Positions 35,562 through 44,003 of a stretch of 64,000 nucleotides of DNA are shown piece after piece. Source of the stretch: UBA4951 sp963652335 (GTDB lineage: Bacteria; Bacillota_I; Bacilli_A; RFN20; CAG-826); assembly GCA_963652335.1 (NCBI GenBank), contig CAVJSS010000002.1:62001-126000 (forward strand), given 5' to 3'. The stretch's first letter is position 1, and every line of letters starts with the position of its first letter. Made by a program: the position numbers and the translations under genes. The notes under the pieces were generated by a model. That model worked only from the letters and a program-made list of their open reading frames with translations. It was not told the origin of the DNA and did not search any database.

Positions 35562-37945
35562 TATCTTTTCAAAGACTCGATATAAGCCTTGATGTTTGAG
35601 GCGTTTTCATATGCTTCGAAGGCGCCTCCAGAAGTAGGGACAAGCAAGGTTGGAGCCTTGACTATCCCTAAGGCGACGGCTTGCTCTTTGTTTTCATAAG
35701 CATCAACGTTTTTATATGTGATGCCAGACATATCGAGCAGTCTTTTGGCCATTTTGCAGTTTGGGCAGGTCGCGGAAGTGAATAATGTCAATTCGGTTAT
35801 GGATGGTTTGGAACATTGTTCATCCCTTGGCTTAGCCATGGATTCTCCAAAGACGATTCCGTCATGGGATCTCGAGGTGTTCAGGTCGTAAACCTTACGA
35901 TCCCTGAATTCTTGGGATTTCCCGGCGTTCCAGTTTCTGACCGGCCTATAATAACCGGTTATTCTTGAATATACCTCGGTGTCGCGTTTGCAAATCGGAC
36001 ACTTATAGACTTCTCCGGTCAAATATCCATGTTCTGAGCAAACCGAGTAAGTTGGGGACATGGTGTAGTATGGGAGCCTATAGTTGGTGGCGATGGTCCT
36101 TACCAAACGCATGGTAGATTCCCAATCTGGCAGTTTTTCTCCCAAGAAAGTATGGAAGACCGTTCCGGAAGTATATAAGGTTTGGAATCTATCTTGAATA
36201 TCCAGAGCCGAGAAGATGTCTTCCGTATAACCGACAGGCAAATGGGAAGAGTTGGTGTAATAAGGGGTCTCTCCTGGCTCACCGGCGGTGATTATGTCTG
36301 GATAGCGCTCACGATCATGTTTGGCCAAACGATATGAAGTAGATTCGGCCGGAGTGGCTTCCAAATTGTAGAGATCGCCATATTTTTCCTGATAATCGGA
36401 CAAACGGGTTCTCATGTGATTAAGGACCTCTTCGGTGAAATCCTGGGCTTCAGGATTGGTTAAGTCCTTTTTGATCCAACGGGCATTCAAACACGCTTCG
36501 TTCATGCCGACTAAGCCAATCGTTGAGAAGTGATTGTTGAAGGTTCCCAAATAATGTTTGGTGTACGGATACAATCCGGCTTCTAAGAAACTGCTGATGG
36601 CTTTGCGCTTGATATTCAAAGATCTAGCGGAGATATCCATCAACTTATCCAACCTGTCGAAGAAATCCTTCTTATCGGTGGAAAGATAGGCGATACGCGG
36701 CATGTTCAAAGTAACCACGCCGACGGAACCGGTTGATTCGCCGGAACCGAAGAATCCTCCTGATTTCTTACGCAATTCGCGCAAATCCAAACGGAGACGG
36801 CAACACATTGATCTGACATCGGATGGTTGCATATCCGAATTGATGTAGTTGGAGAAATATGGGGTACCGTATTTCGCTGTCATTTCAAACAAAAGCCTGT
36901 TGTTTTCGGTGTCGGACCAGTCGAAATCGCGGGTGATCGAATAGGTAGGAATAGGATATTGAAATCCACGTCCGTGATAATCTCCCTCAATCATTATTTC
37001 GATAAACGCTTTGTTGATCATGTCCATTTCGGCTTTGCAATCTTTGTATTTGAAATCCATTTCCTTACCGCCGACGATGCAATTCAATTCAGCCATGTCG
37101 TTAGGCACCGTCCAATCCAAAGTGACGTTGGTGAAAGGGGCTTGGGTACCCCAACGAGATGGGGTATTGACGCCATAAATAAAGGATTGGATGCATTGTT
37201 TGACTTGCTTATAGGTAAGATTATCGACTTTGACGAATGGAGCCAAATAAGTATCGAAACTGGAAAAGGCCTGGGCTCCAGCCCATTCATTTTGCATGAT
37301 TCCCAAGAAGTTGACCATCTGGTTGCAAAGAGTCATCAAATGCTTAGCTGGAGAAGATGTGATTTTGCCAGGAACCCCGCCCAATCCTTCTTGGATCAGC
37401 TGTTTCAAAGACCAACCAGCGCAATAGCCGGTCAACATCGAAAGATCATGGATATGGATGTCGGCGTTCCTATGGGCGTCAGCTATCTCCTGGTCATAGA
37501 TTTGGCTCAGCCAATAGTTGGCCGTGACGGCGCCTGAATTAGAAAGGATCAAACCGCCGACCGAATAAGTGACAGTGGAATTTTCCTTGACGCGCCAATC
37601 GTTCAGATTCAAATATTTGTCAACTACCGAAGCGTAATTTATCTCAGTCTTCTTCAAATCGCGCATATTCTGATGCAAACGACGGTAATTCATGTAGGCT
37701 CTTGCCACATCCACGTATCCAGCCTGAATCAAAACGATTTCAACCGAATCTTGGATATCTTCAATGCCGATGATGCCATCTTTGATCTTACTATCGAAAT
37801 TTGCGGCGGTACGCAACGCCAACAATTCAAGAATGCTTTTGTCAATGGCTCTGTGAACTTCTTCGAAAGCCTTGCCGATAGCGGTTTCGATCTTCGTGAT
37901 ATCGAAGTCGACTACGCTATGGTCTCTTTTTTCCACTCTAATCAT
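35561..37945 (-). CDS. nrdD: Anaerobic (class III) ribonucleotide reductase with C-terminal glutaredoxin domain
   Basis: 794-aa enzyme reducing NTPs to dNTPs without oxygen. N-terminal ATP-cone (about 1-90), glycyl-radical barrel with MCCRLRLD, zinc site CSEHGYLTG...CPIC, glycyl radical RITGY (Gly664). Residues 716-794 form a glutaredoxin/NrdH-like domain with CPNC (727-730). The fused redoxin suggests the thioredoxin/redoxin-dependent subclass rather than the formate-dependent one. Co-transcribed with the TrxB-like gene. Confidence 0.95.
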   Translation of the reverse strand: MIRVEKRDHSVVDFDITKIETAIGKAFEEVHRAIDKSILELLALRTAANFDSKIKDGIIGIEDIQDSVEIVLIQAGYVDVARAYMNYRRLHQNMRDLKKTEINYASVVDKYLNLNDWRVKENSTVTYSVGGLILSNSGAVTANYWLSQIYDQEIADAHRNADIHIHDLSMLTGYCAGWSLKQLIQEGLGGVPGKITSSPAKHLMTLCNQMVNFLGIMQNEWAGAQAFSSFDTYLAPFVKVDNLTYKQVKQCIQSFIYGVNTPSRWGTQAPFTNVTLDWTVPNDMAELNCIVGGKEMDFKYKDCKAEMDMINKAFIEIMIEGDYHGRGFQYPIPTYSITRDFDWSDTENNRLLFEMTAKYGTPYFSNYINSDMQPSDVRSMCCRLRLDLRELRKKSGGFFGSGESTGSVGVVTLNMPRIAYLSTDKKDFFDRLDKLMDISARSLNIKRKAISSFLEAGLYPYTKHYLGTFNNHFSTIGLVGMNEACLNARWIKKDLTNPEAQDFTEEVLNHMRTRLSDYQEKYGDLYNLEATPAESTSYRLAKHDRERYPDIITAGEPGETPYYTNSSHLPVGYTEDIFSALDIQDRFQTLYTSGTVFHTFLGEKLPDWESTMRLVRTIATNYRLPYYTMSPTYSVCSEHGYLTGEVYKCPICKRDTEVYSRITGYYRPVRNWNAGKSQEFRDRKVYDLNTSRSHDGIVFGESMAKPRDEQCSKPSITELTLFTSATCPNCKMAKRLLDMSGITYKNVDAYENKEQAVALGIVKAPTLLVPTSGGAFEAYENASNIKAYIESLKR

Positions 37946-38297
37946 AGGTTTCCCCTCTAATTGCCACTTTCGCTAAGGGGATAAAAAACCACTCATCAGG
38001 CGAATCCTGAATCGTGCGTGCATTATCCTTTTTTGAAAGGGTGCACAAATATTAGCGAAACTTTTTTTGAATTTAAACTAATTTGCTCAGCTGATTTCCG
38101 TCAGCTATGAATAGATGTTCGAAATTCAAATAAAAATAAGGGCTTTCATACATGTTTTTCATCGTGAGTATATGAGCGTCAAACTTTCAATGATGTTTCT
38201 TCCAAAAATATACAATGTCTAAAATAGGCTAGCAAAATATAGCCGTTATCGAAAAAAGCCTTTTGGAGAGTTTTTTTGACCTACGAACTCGTTCTTA
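37946..38297. other. nrdD/mscL divergent intergenic region with nrdD leader
   Basis: On the nrdD side the RNA can form CCCCT/AGGGG around the ribosome binding site (37951-37980 region), partly hiding AGAGGGG, and a TCAGG/CCTGA hairpin further up. A dyad GTGCA (38018-38022)/TGCAC (38042-38046) flanks a GATAAT-like minus-strand -10. A hairpin AGCTGA/TCAGCT lies near 38090-38108. I cannot match these to a known riboswitch or to an NrdR box. Confidence 0.4.
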
Positions 38298-38326
38298 TTG
38301 CAAATGCAATTTCTCCTTACTATCAT
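38298..38326 (+). promoter_or_regulatory. mscL promoter
   Basis: TTGCAA (38298-38303), 17 bases, TATCAT (38321-38326). Confidence 0.6.
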
Positions 38327-38345
38327 CACTTTTAGGGAGAAATTT

Positions 38346-39017
38346 ATGTCCAAAGAAAGTGTCTCTAAAGAAGAGAAAAAAGCAAAAAAAGAATCCAAAA
38401 AAGACAAGAAAGCCATCGAAAAGGAAGCCAAAAAGAGAATCAAAGGTCTCTGGGGAGAATTCAAAGCATTCATATCTCGTGGCAATGTCCTTGATATGGC
38501 TGTTGGCGTCGTTATCGGCGGAGCGTTCAGCGCGATTGTCACTTCTGTCGTAAACGTATTGCTTAGCGTTTGCACCTGGGGAGTGCCTGGCGGAATAACC
38601 GGTTTGATAACCGTCTTGCCTGCCGCAAATGCAACTCAAGCCGGCATAACCGGCGTTGGCCAAACGTTCTTGGCTTCTGACCTTGTAGCAGCCACGGAAG
38701 CATATGCTCATAGTGTTTACAACGTGACCGTCGACCCAGGTGATGTGTTGTTCCTCGATTATCAAGCCCAGTTGCTTAAGTCCTATACCCTTTATGGCAA
38801 CACCTACGTTTATAGTGGAGCCGCTATCATCAATTGGGGAGCGATAATCAATGCCGTTATCTCTTTCTTGATCATCGCGATCGTTTTGTTCACCATCATC
38901 AAAGTCGTTGCCCGCATTCGTTCTCAAGCTGTTCACGCCGCTGAAAAAATCAAAGAACAGCTTCCTGAAGATAAGAATGAAAACAAAAAACCTTCAGAAG
39001 ATAAAAAAGCCGAATAA
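38346..39017 (+). CDS. mscL: Large-conductance mechanosensitive channel, extended form
   Basis: 223-aa version of the pressure-relief channel. The core motif EFKAFISRGNVLDMAVGVVIGGAFSAIVTSVV (first membrane helix) and a second helix (INAVISFLIIAIVLFTIIKVV) are clear. Typical MscL is about 130-150 aa; here there is a lysine-rich N-terminal extension of about 35 residues, a roughly 55-residue longer extracytoplasmic loop, and a charged tail. AGGGAGA precedes the ATG. Confidence 0.92.
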   Translation: MSKESVSKEEKKAKKESKKDKKAIEKEAKKRIKGLWGEFKAFISRGNVLDMAVGVVIGGAFSAIVTSVVNVLLSVCTWGVPGGITGLITVLPAANATQAGITGVGQTFLASDLVAATEAYAHSVYNVTVDPGDVLFLDYQAQLLKSYTLYGNTYVYSGAAIINWGAIINAVISFLIIAIVLFTIIKVVARIRSQAVHAAEKIKEQLPEDKNENKKPSEDKKAE

Positions 39018-39042
39018 TCATCGCTTCTTGAATAATTTGGTT

Positions 39043-39075
39043 AATCCCGGAACAAAAAGGCTCTGGGATTTTTCA
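39043..39075 (+). terminator. Terminator of mscL
   Basis: 9-bp stem AATCCCGGA/TCTGGGATT (one G-U) followed by TTTTTC; it lies between convergent genes. Confidence 0.8.
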
Positions 39076-39948
39076 TTTCATTTTAGAGACGATGTATTCT
39101 GCATATATTTTGGCGACATTGATATTCGTGAAGCGCTCAAATCCTTTTATGAAGGCGTTGCTATTCACTTCGCAAAGGATTGGCTCATCGTTAGGGCCTA
39201 TCAAAAGATCCACGCCGCAATAATTCAATTTAAGTATCGAGGCCGCTTTTTCGGCTACTTTGATATACTTTTCGCTTAATTCGATCGGTTTAGCCATGCC
39301 GCCCAGCGCTATATTCGAACGGAAATCGTTTTCGTTTTGCCTTTTCATTGCGCCGACAGCCTTCCCACCGATGACGATAATCCTATAATCTGTTCCGAAA
39401 GAAGTTCCTATGTATTCTTGAAAAAGGGTGGGGATATTCAAATTCGCTTTTGAAAAAGAAACCAAATCATTATGGTTTTTCAAAAGGAAAACGCCAGCTC
39501 CCATAGAACCGTAGGCTCTTTTTGCCACAAATGGATAAGAAAAAGAATTCTCGATGATTTCCAAAAAATCCGAATTGTCTGAATTGAAGTAATTTAAAGG
39601 AGATCCGATTGTTTTTGGCATTTTTATTTCGTTGTTTGACAAAGTGATATAGGTAAGCATTTTATCATCGCACAAGCGGATTGATTCAGCGCTGTTAAAC
39701 AAATGAACGCCCGCTTTTTCCAATAAATTCGAAAGATATTTGTCTTTATCTAGAAACAAGACGAATTTTCCCAAATCTGCATCGATTGATATGTTTCCAT
39801 TTTTGTCTATGTGCGAAATCAATTCCGTCGTTTTTCTTAGTTCCAACTCAAAGCCAAGTTTAAGAAGCTCCTCTTTCATTCGTTGATAGAAGTTCTCCAA
39901 GCCTTCCAAAAACACATATCCGTTTACGATTGCGCTAGCTTTTTGCAT
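39073..39948 (-). CDS. RimK-like ATP-grasp ligase
   Basis: 291-aa enzyme of the ATP-grasp fold: KRAYGSMGAGVFLLKN (ATP-binding loop), FQEYIGTSFGTDYRIIVIGGKAVGAMKR, RSNIALGGMAKP, and the metal-binding CEVNSNAFIKGFE near the C terminus. Family members add glutamate or other amino acids to proteins, cofactors or peptides; the substrate here is unknown. Single minus-strand gene, divergent from the NadE fusion. Confidence 0.85.
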   Translation of the reverse strand: MQKASAIVNGYVFLEGLENFYQRMKEELLKLGFELELRKTTELISHIDKNGNISIDADLGKFVLFLDKDKYLSNLLEKAGVHLFNSAESIRLCDDKMLTYITLSNNEIKMPKTIGSPLNYFNSDNSDFLEIIENSFSYPFVAKRAYGSMGAGVFLLKNHNDLVSFSKANLNIPTLFQEYIGTSFGTDYRIIVIGGKAVGAMKRQNENDFRSNIALGGMAKPIELSEKYIKVAEKAASILKLNYCGVDLLIGPNDEPILCEVNSNAFIKGFERFTNINVAKIYAEYIVSKMK

Positions 39949-39976
39949 GCGAGAATTATAACAAAGATCATAAATC

Positions 39977-40016
39977 TTATTGTAGTGGCAAAATAATGTT
40001 AGAATAATGACATTAT
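39977..40016 (+). promoter_or_regulatory. nadE-fusion promoter with start-codon palindrome
   Basis: TTATTG (39977-39982), 17 bases, TAGAAT (40000-40005). ATAATGT (39993-39999) and ACATTAT (40010-40016) are perfect inverted repeats spanning the -10 and the start codon. Expected transcription start is within a few bases of the ATG, and there is no Shine-Dalgarno, so the mRNA may be leaderless. Confidence 0.5.
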
Positions 40017-42141
40017 GAAAATAGAACCCATTACTTCTTTAAGAAATACCAATCAATTGGAATCTGACTTAGCCAAATATGATGAGCCGATCTATATCAC
40101 AAAAAACGGATGTGGCCATTTGGTGGTCATGACGATGAAACAATATGAATCGATGAGATCCGGTTTAGACAAGAACACAGAAACCGATGATATCCAAACA
40201 AACTTTTCAATCAAAAAACAAAGCCAGTCAGAGGGTTTTGTTCGCGTTAGGGCATCATCTTTAACAGTCCACGTTGCCTCGATCAAAGAAAATATCAACG
40301 AGATCAAAAAAGAAATTAAGAAGGCCGTTGAAGAAAATGTGCATATCCTGGTTTTGCCAGAACTGAGTTTGACTGGTTATACCTGCGGAGATCTTTTTAG
40401 AATCGAGAAGCTTCAAAGAGATGCTTCGAAAGGCGTTGAAGAAATTGCCGAATACACGAAAGGATTGCCGATCTTGGTGGTCATCGGCGCCCCATTAGCC
40501 AAAGACAACGACTTATATAATTGCGCAGTGGTGTGCAACGAAGGAAAAATTCTTGGAGTCGTTCCGAAAACATTCATTCCCAATTATAAGGAATTTTATG
40601 AAAAACGATATTTCAAAAGCGGATATGGGCGCACCGGAACAATTGCTATAGAAAATCAAGAATATCCTTTCGGAACAAATTTGATATTTGTCAATGAAAG
40701 ATATGAAAAACTGAAAATAGGAATCGAAATCTGCGAGGATCTCTGGGTTCCAGACGCACCAAACGTTTCTTTGTGCATGGCTGGAGCTACATTGATATTG
40801 AACCTTTCTTCATCCAATGAAACGGCCGGCAAGCAAAATTATCGCCGCGATCTTATCAATACGACATCAGCTAGAGATATCTGTGCTTATGCGTATGCCT
40901 GCTCCGGCCGTAGCGAATCAACGACTGATTTGATCTTTTCTGGCCACAATATGATTTGCGAGAATGGCGAAATACTTGCTGAGACTAAATTATTTTCCAA
41001 TGGGGAAGCAACGGCGGACATTGATTTAGATTCCATTTTGGCCAAGAGACGCATCTCTGATACATTCGATCACAAAACAGAAAAAAAATTCGCTTGGATT
41101 GGCTTTGATTTGCCTATCGAAAAGCCAATTTCGCTTAAAAGATCTTTGATGCGCTATCCTTTTTTGCCTAATGGCGATAACATAAAAAAAGATCTAGAAG
41201 CAGCCAAAACCATAATCGCTATGCAAGCCGTAGGCCTCTTGAAGAGATTGGAAACCATTAAAAGCAAATCTGTCTATATTGGTCTATCCGGCGGGCTGGA
41301 TTCTACGTTGGCCTTATTGGTCGCCGTAGAAGCTTTTAAGATGGCGAATTGGGATTTGAAAGGCATTCACGCAATAACTTTGCCGGCATTTGGTACTTCT
41401 AGCAGAACTCATGACAATGCGGTCAAACTAGCTGATGCCTTAGGTGTTGATTTTGAAGAAATAAACATAAAAGATAGCGTCCTTTCCCATTTCAAAGACA
41501 CGAAGCACGACCCTGATGTTCATAATTTGGCTTATGAAAACGCTCAAGCGAGAATGAGAACCATGGTCTTGATGGATATAGCCAATGAACGAGGTGGTTT
41601 GATGGTTGGGACTGGAGATTTGTCCGAACTTTGCTTAGGGTGGTGCACTTATGGCGGAGACCATATGTCGATGTATGGGGTAAACGCTTCGATTCCCAAG
41701 ACTTTAGTCAGATATTTGGTTGAGGCTTATGCGGAAATCTACCCTATAGCCGCAGAACCATTGAATGATATTTCCGCAACTCCGATCTCCCCGGAATTGC
41801 TGCCACCAAACGGAAAAGAAGGGATAACCCAAGTCACGGAAGACGTGGTTGGGCCATATGTTTTGAATGACTTTTTCATTTATTGCTACTTGGCACACGG
41901 CTTCGGCCCTAGAAAAATATACTTCTTGGCTTTGGAAGCGTTTAAAGGTATATATACTCCTGAAATAATCAAAGGGTGGTTATTGAATTTCTTCACGAGG
42001 TTCTTTAAGAACCAATTCAAGAGAAGCTGTTTGCCGGATGGACCGAAAATAACGTCTGTCAGCATTTCTCCTAGAGGAGACTGGAGGATGCCATCTGACG
42101 CTTCGGCAGATGATTATTTAGACGAGATACGATCACTTTAG
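40015..42141 (+). CDS. nadE: Phd/YefM antitoxin-like domain fused to glutamine-dependent NAD+ synthetase
   Basis: 708 aa. Residues 1-50 (MKIEPITSLRN...PIYITKNGCGHLVVMTMKQYE) match the Phd/YefM antitoxin DNA-binding/dimer fold. A 22-residue linker follows. From about residue 73 comes NadE: glutaminase (nitrilase) with E116, K185 and C240 (LPELSLTGY, VPKTFIPN, IEICEDLW), then the synthetase with the ATP pyrophosphatase loop SGGLDST (425-431). It amidates NaAD to NAD+. No start codon with a ribosome binding site exists between the two domains; the only internal ATG (40153) has none. The N-terminal domain may give DNA binding or toxin neutralisation. Confidence 0.93.
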   Translation: MKIEPITSLRNTNQLESDLAKYDEPIYITKNGCGHLVVMTMKQYESMRSGLDKNTETDDIQTNFSIKKQSQSEGFVRVRASSLTVHVASIKENINEIKKEIKKAVEENVHILVLPELSLTGYTCGDLFRIEKLQRDASKGVEEIAEYTKGLPILVVIGAPLAKDNDLYNCAVVCNEGKILGVVPKTFIPNYKEFYEKRYFKSGYGRTGTIAIENQEYPFGTNLIFVNERYEKLKIGIEICEDLWVPDAPNVSLCMAGATLILNLSSSNETAGKQNYRRDLINTTSARDICAYAYACSGRSESTTDLIFSGHNMICENGEILAETKLFSNGEATADIDLDSILAKRRISDTFDHKTEKKFAWIGFDLPIEKPISLKRSLMRYPFLPNGDNIKKDLEAAKTIIAMQAVGLLKRLETIKSKSVYIGLSGGLDSTLALLVAVEAFKMANWDLKGIHAITLPAFGTSSRTHDNAVKLADALGVDFEEINIKDSVLSHFKDTKHDPDVHNLAYENAQARMRTMVLMDIANERGGLMVGTGDLSELCLGWCTYGGDHMSMYGVNASIPKTLVRYLVEAYAEIYPIAAEPLNDISATPISPELLPPNGKEGITQVTEDVVGPYVLNDFFIYCYLAHGFGPRKIYFLALEAFKGIYTPEIIKGWLLNFFTRFFKNQFKRSCLPDGPKITSVSISPRGDWRMPSDASADDYLDEIRSL

Positions 42142-42155
42142 GGGAGAACACATCC

Positions 42156-42743
42156 ATGAACAAAAAGAGCCGCTTTTACGAAATTCTTCGTTTTGCGGTG
42201 ACTGGCATTGTTGCCACCATCGTAGATTTTGCCGTTTCCTACGTTTTGCGTTTCGCATTCAAAAACAATTGGAATGCAGTCGATGCTTCTGGGCAGTTCA
42301 TCAATACTACTCTTCATTATGTTGCGACAGGCATTTGCGTCTCGGCCGGCTTTATAGTTTCTTTGGTCGTTAACTGGTTCATGTCCAAACTTTGGGTTTT
42401 CCAAAACGTCGATAAAGAAAAGAATTACAACAAAGCCAAATACGTCTGGGGTTTCATCGGCCTTTCTGTTGGTGGGTTTGCCCTAGGAACTGGCTTGATG
42501 GTGCTTGGAGAATATATTTGCCAAGCGGCATGGGGCGTCCAATATCCTTCGAATCCGTTTGATGAAAACATCTGGGGGAATTTATTCAATAAAGGCGGGC
42601 TATCTTTTTGGCTATATGTCATAATGTTCGGAATCAAAACGGTCGTTGTTCTTGTTTATAATTACATCACTAGAAAATTTCTCATTTTCAAAGAGCCAAA
42701 AGAAACTAAGCCCAAGGAGGAAAACCAAACCGTCAGCAGATAA
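42156..42743 (+). CDS. GtrA family membrane protein
   Basis: 195-aa protein with four hydrophobic helices and the GtrA start (YEILRFAVTGIVATIVDFAVSYVL) plus NYITRKFLIFK near the end. GtrA-type proteins are thought to flip polyprenyl-linked sugars for cell-surface glycosylation. An insertion of about 40 residues lies between helices 3 and 4. Follows nadE closely with GGGGAGA before the ATG. Confidence 0.85.
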   Translation: MNKKSRFYEILRFAVTGIVATIVDFAVSYVLRFAFKNNWNAVDASGQFINTTLHYVATGICVSAGFIVSLVVNWFMSKLWVFQNVDKEKNYNKAKYVWGFIGLSVGGFALGTGLMVLGEYICQAAWGVQYPSNPFDENIWGNLFNKGGLSFWLYVIMFGIKTVVVLVYNYITRKFLIFKEPKETKPKEENQTVSR

Positions 42744-42767
42744 AGACAGTTTAGTCAATTTATCAAT

Positions 42768-43910
42768 ATGAGGAAGGCAATTATAGTCGGGGGGGGAGCA
42801 GCAGGAATATTCACTGCTCTTTCATTATCTGAAAACTGTAAGGATGTATCGATAGAAATTATTGAAAAAGAACTTAAGTTAGGCAAAAAATTAAAGGCAA
42901 CAGGAAATGGTCATGCCAATATTTTGAATCGTGAACTCAATTTGTCCTCATATAACCATAAAAACCTAAAATTTTGCAGTATTCTATCAAATTTCAGTTT
43001 CGATGACCTTCTAGAACAATATGAAAGATGGAATGTGCCAACAATGTTTGTCGGAAGCCTTGGCTATCCGCTGGTTTATCACGCTCCAAGTTTTGTCAAT
43101 CATCTCGAAGGACTGCTTGTTAAGAAAAATATAAAAATCACATTAGGCGCAACTGTTTTTGGTTATCATCACGTCAATAACAAAATCGTTCTCGACACCA
43201 GCGTTGGTACCAAGACATGCGATAAGTTGATTATCACTTCAGGCGGCTCTTCATCCCCAAAACTGGGAAGCGATGGATCCTTGTTTGAACTGTTGCGTGG
43301 CAAAGGCTATCTGATTTCTGATTTGTTTCCTGGCCTAGCCCCAATTAAAACCAAAGAAAAGATATCTAAGGCCTTGGTGGGCCTTCGCCATAAAGCCTCC
43401 ATTTCCTTAAAAGATGGCAATGGGCCGACAATCTATAGAGAAAACGGAGAATATCTTTATAAAAAAGACGGTCTTTCCGGAATTTGCATTATGAACATTT
43501 CCTCCATAATAAAATGGAACAATCTTAAAAAACCAGTCATCCACATCGATCTTTTCCCTAATCAGGATGTTTCTAATTTCGTTTCCGAGAGCAATGAAAA
43601 CGAAGCGGTTCTCGAACATTCTTTATATCAAGAAGTTCTTGATCAAACCAAAAAGAGAAACATAAGTATCAACGAAGCCGTTCATGATTTGAGTTATTCA
43701 TATTCTTCGGATTATGGATTCGAGGACAGCCAAGCAACCATTGGCGGAATCGAAGAAAGCTGTGTTAACGAAGACTTGTCATCTTCAATCGAAAATAATA
43801 TATATTTTGCTGGCGAAATATTGGATTTCGATGGACTTTGTGGCGGTTTTAACCTTATGTGGGCATTAATTAGCGCCTTAACTGTAAGTCGCTCATTAAG
43901 AGCGAGCTAA
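42768..43910 (+). CDS. HI0933/BaiN-type NAD(P)/FAD-dependent oxidoreductase
   Basis: 380-aa flavoprotein with the FAD loop IIVGGGAAGIFTAL, KLGKKLKATGNGHANI, and the C-terminal GEILDFDGLCGGFNLMWAL signature. Function of the family is poorly defined. Codons 8-10 contain an uninterrupted run of eight G (42789-42796), prone to slippage. No strong ribosome binding site. Confidence 0.88.
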   Translation: MRKAIIVGGGAAGIFTALSLSENCKDVSIEIIEKELKLGKKLKATGNGHANILNRELNLSSYNHKNLKFCSILSNFSFDDLLEQYERWNVPTMFVGSLGYPLVYHAPSFVNHLEGLLVKKNIKITLGATVFGYHHVNNKIVLDTSVGTKTCDKLIITSGGSSSPKLGSDGSLFELLRGKGYLISDLFPGLAPIKTKEKISKALVGLRHKASISLKDGNGPTIYRENGEYLYKKDGLSGICIMNISSIIKWNNLKKPVIHIDLFPNQDVSNFVSESNENEAVLEHSLYQEVLDQTKKRNISINEAVHDLSYSYSSDYGFEDSQATIGGIEESCVNEDLSSSIENNIYFAGEILDFDGLCGGFNLMWALISALTVSRSLRAS

Positions 43911-43921
43911 TTTCCCATTAG

Positions 43922-43949
43922 TTGACTATCTTGCAAAGATAGATATAAT
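43922..43949 (+). promoter_or_regulatory. Promoter with palindromic spacer
   Basis: TTGACT (43922-43927), 16 bases, TATAAT (43944-43949). The palindrome CTATCTTGCAAAGATAG (43926-43942; 7-bp arms) fills the spacer, an ideal repressor site for the gene at 44004. Confidence 0.7.
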
Positions 43950-44003
43950 TTTTTCGTTTCACTGCAGATGTTCGTTTGAAATCGGCAGCGGTTAGGAGAG
44001 TTT

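Noticed and set aside
40153..40155. Internal start that would make NadE without the Phd domain
   Set aside because: No ribosome binding site, and it still begins about 25 residues before the NadE core, so the fused start is preferred.
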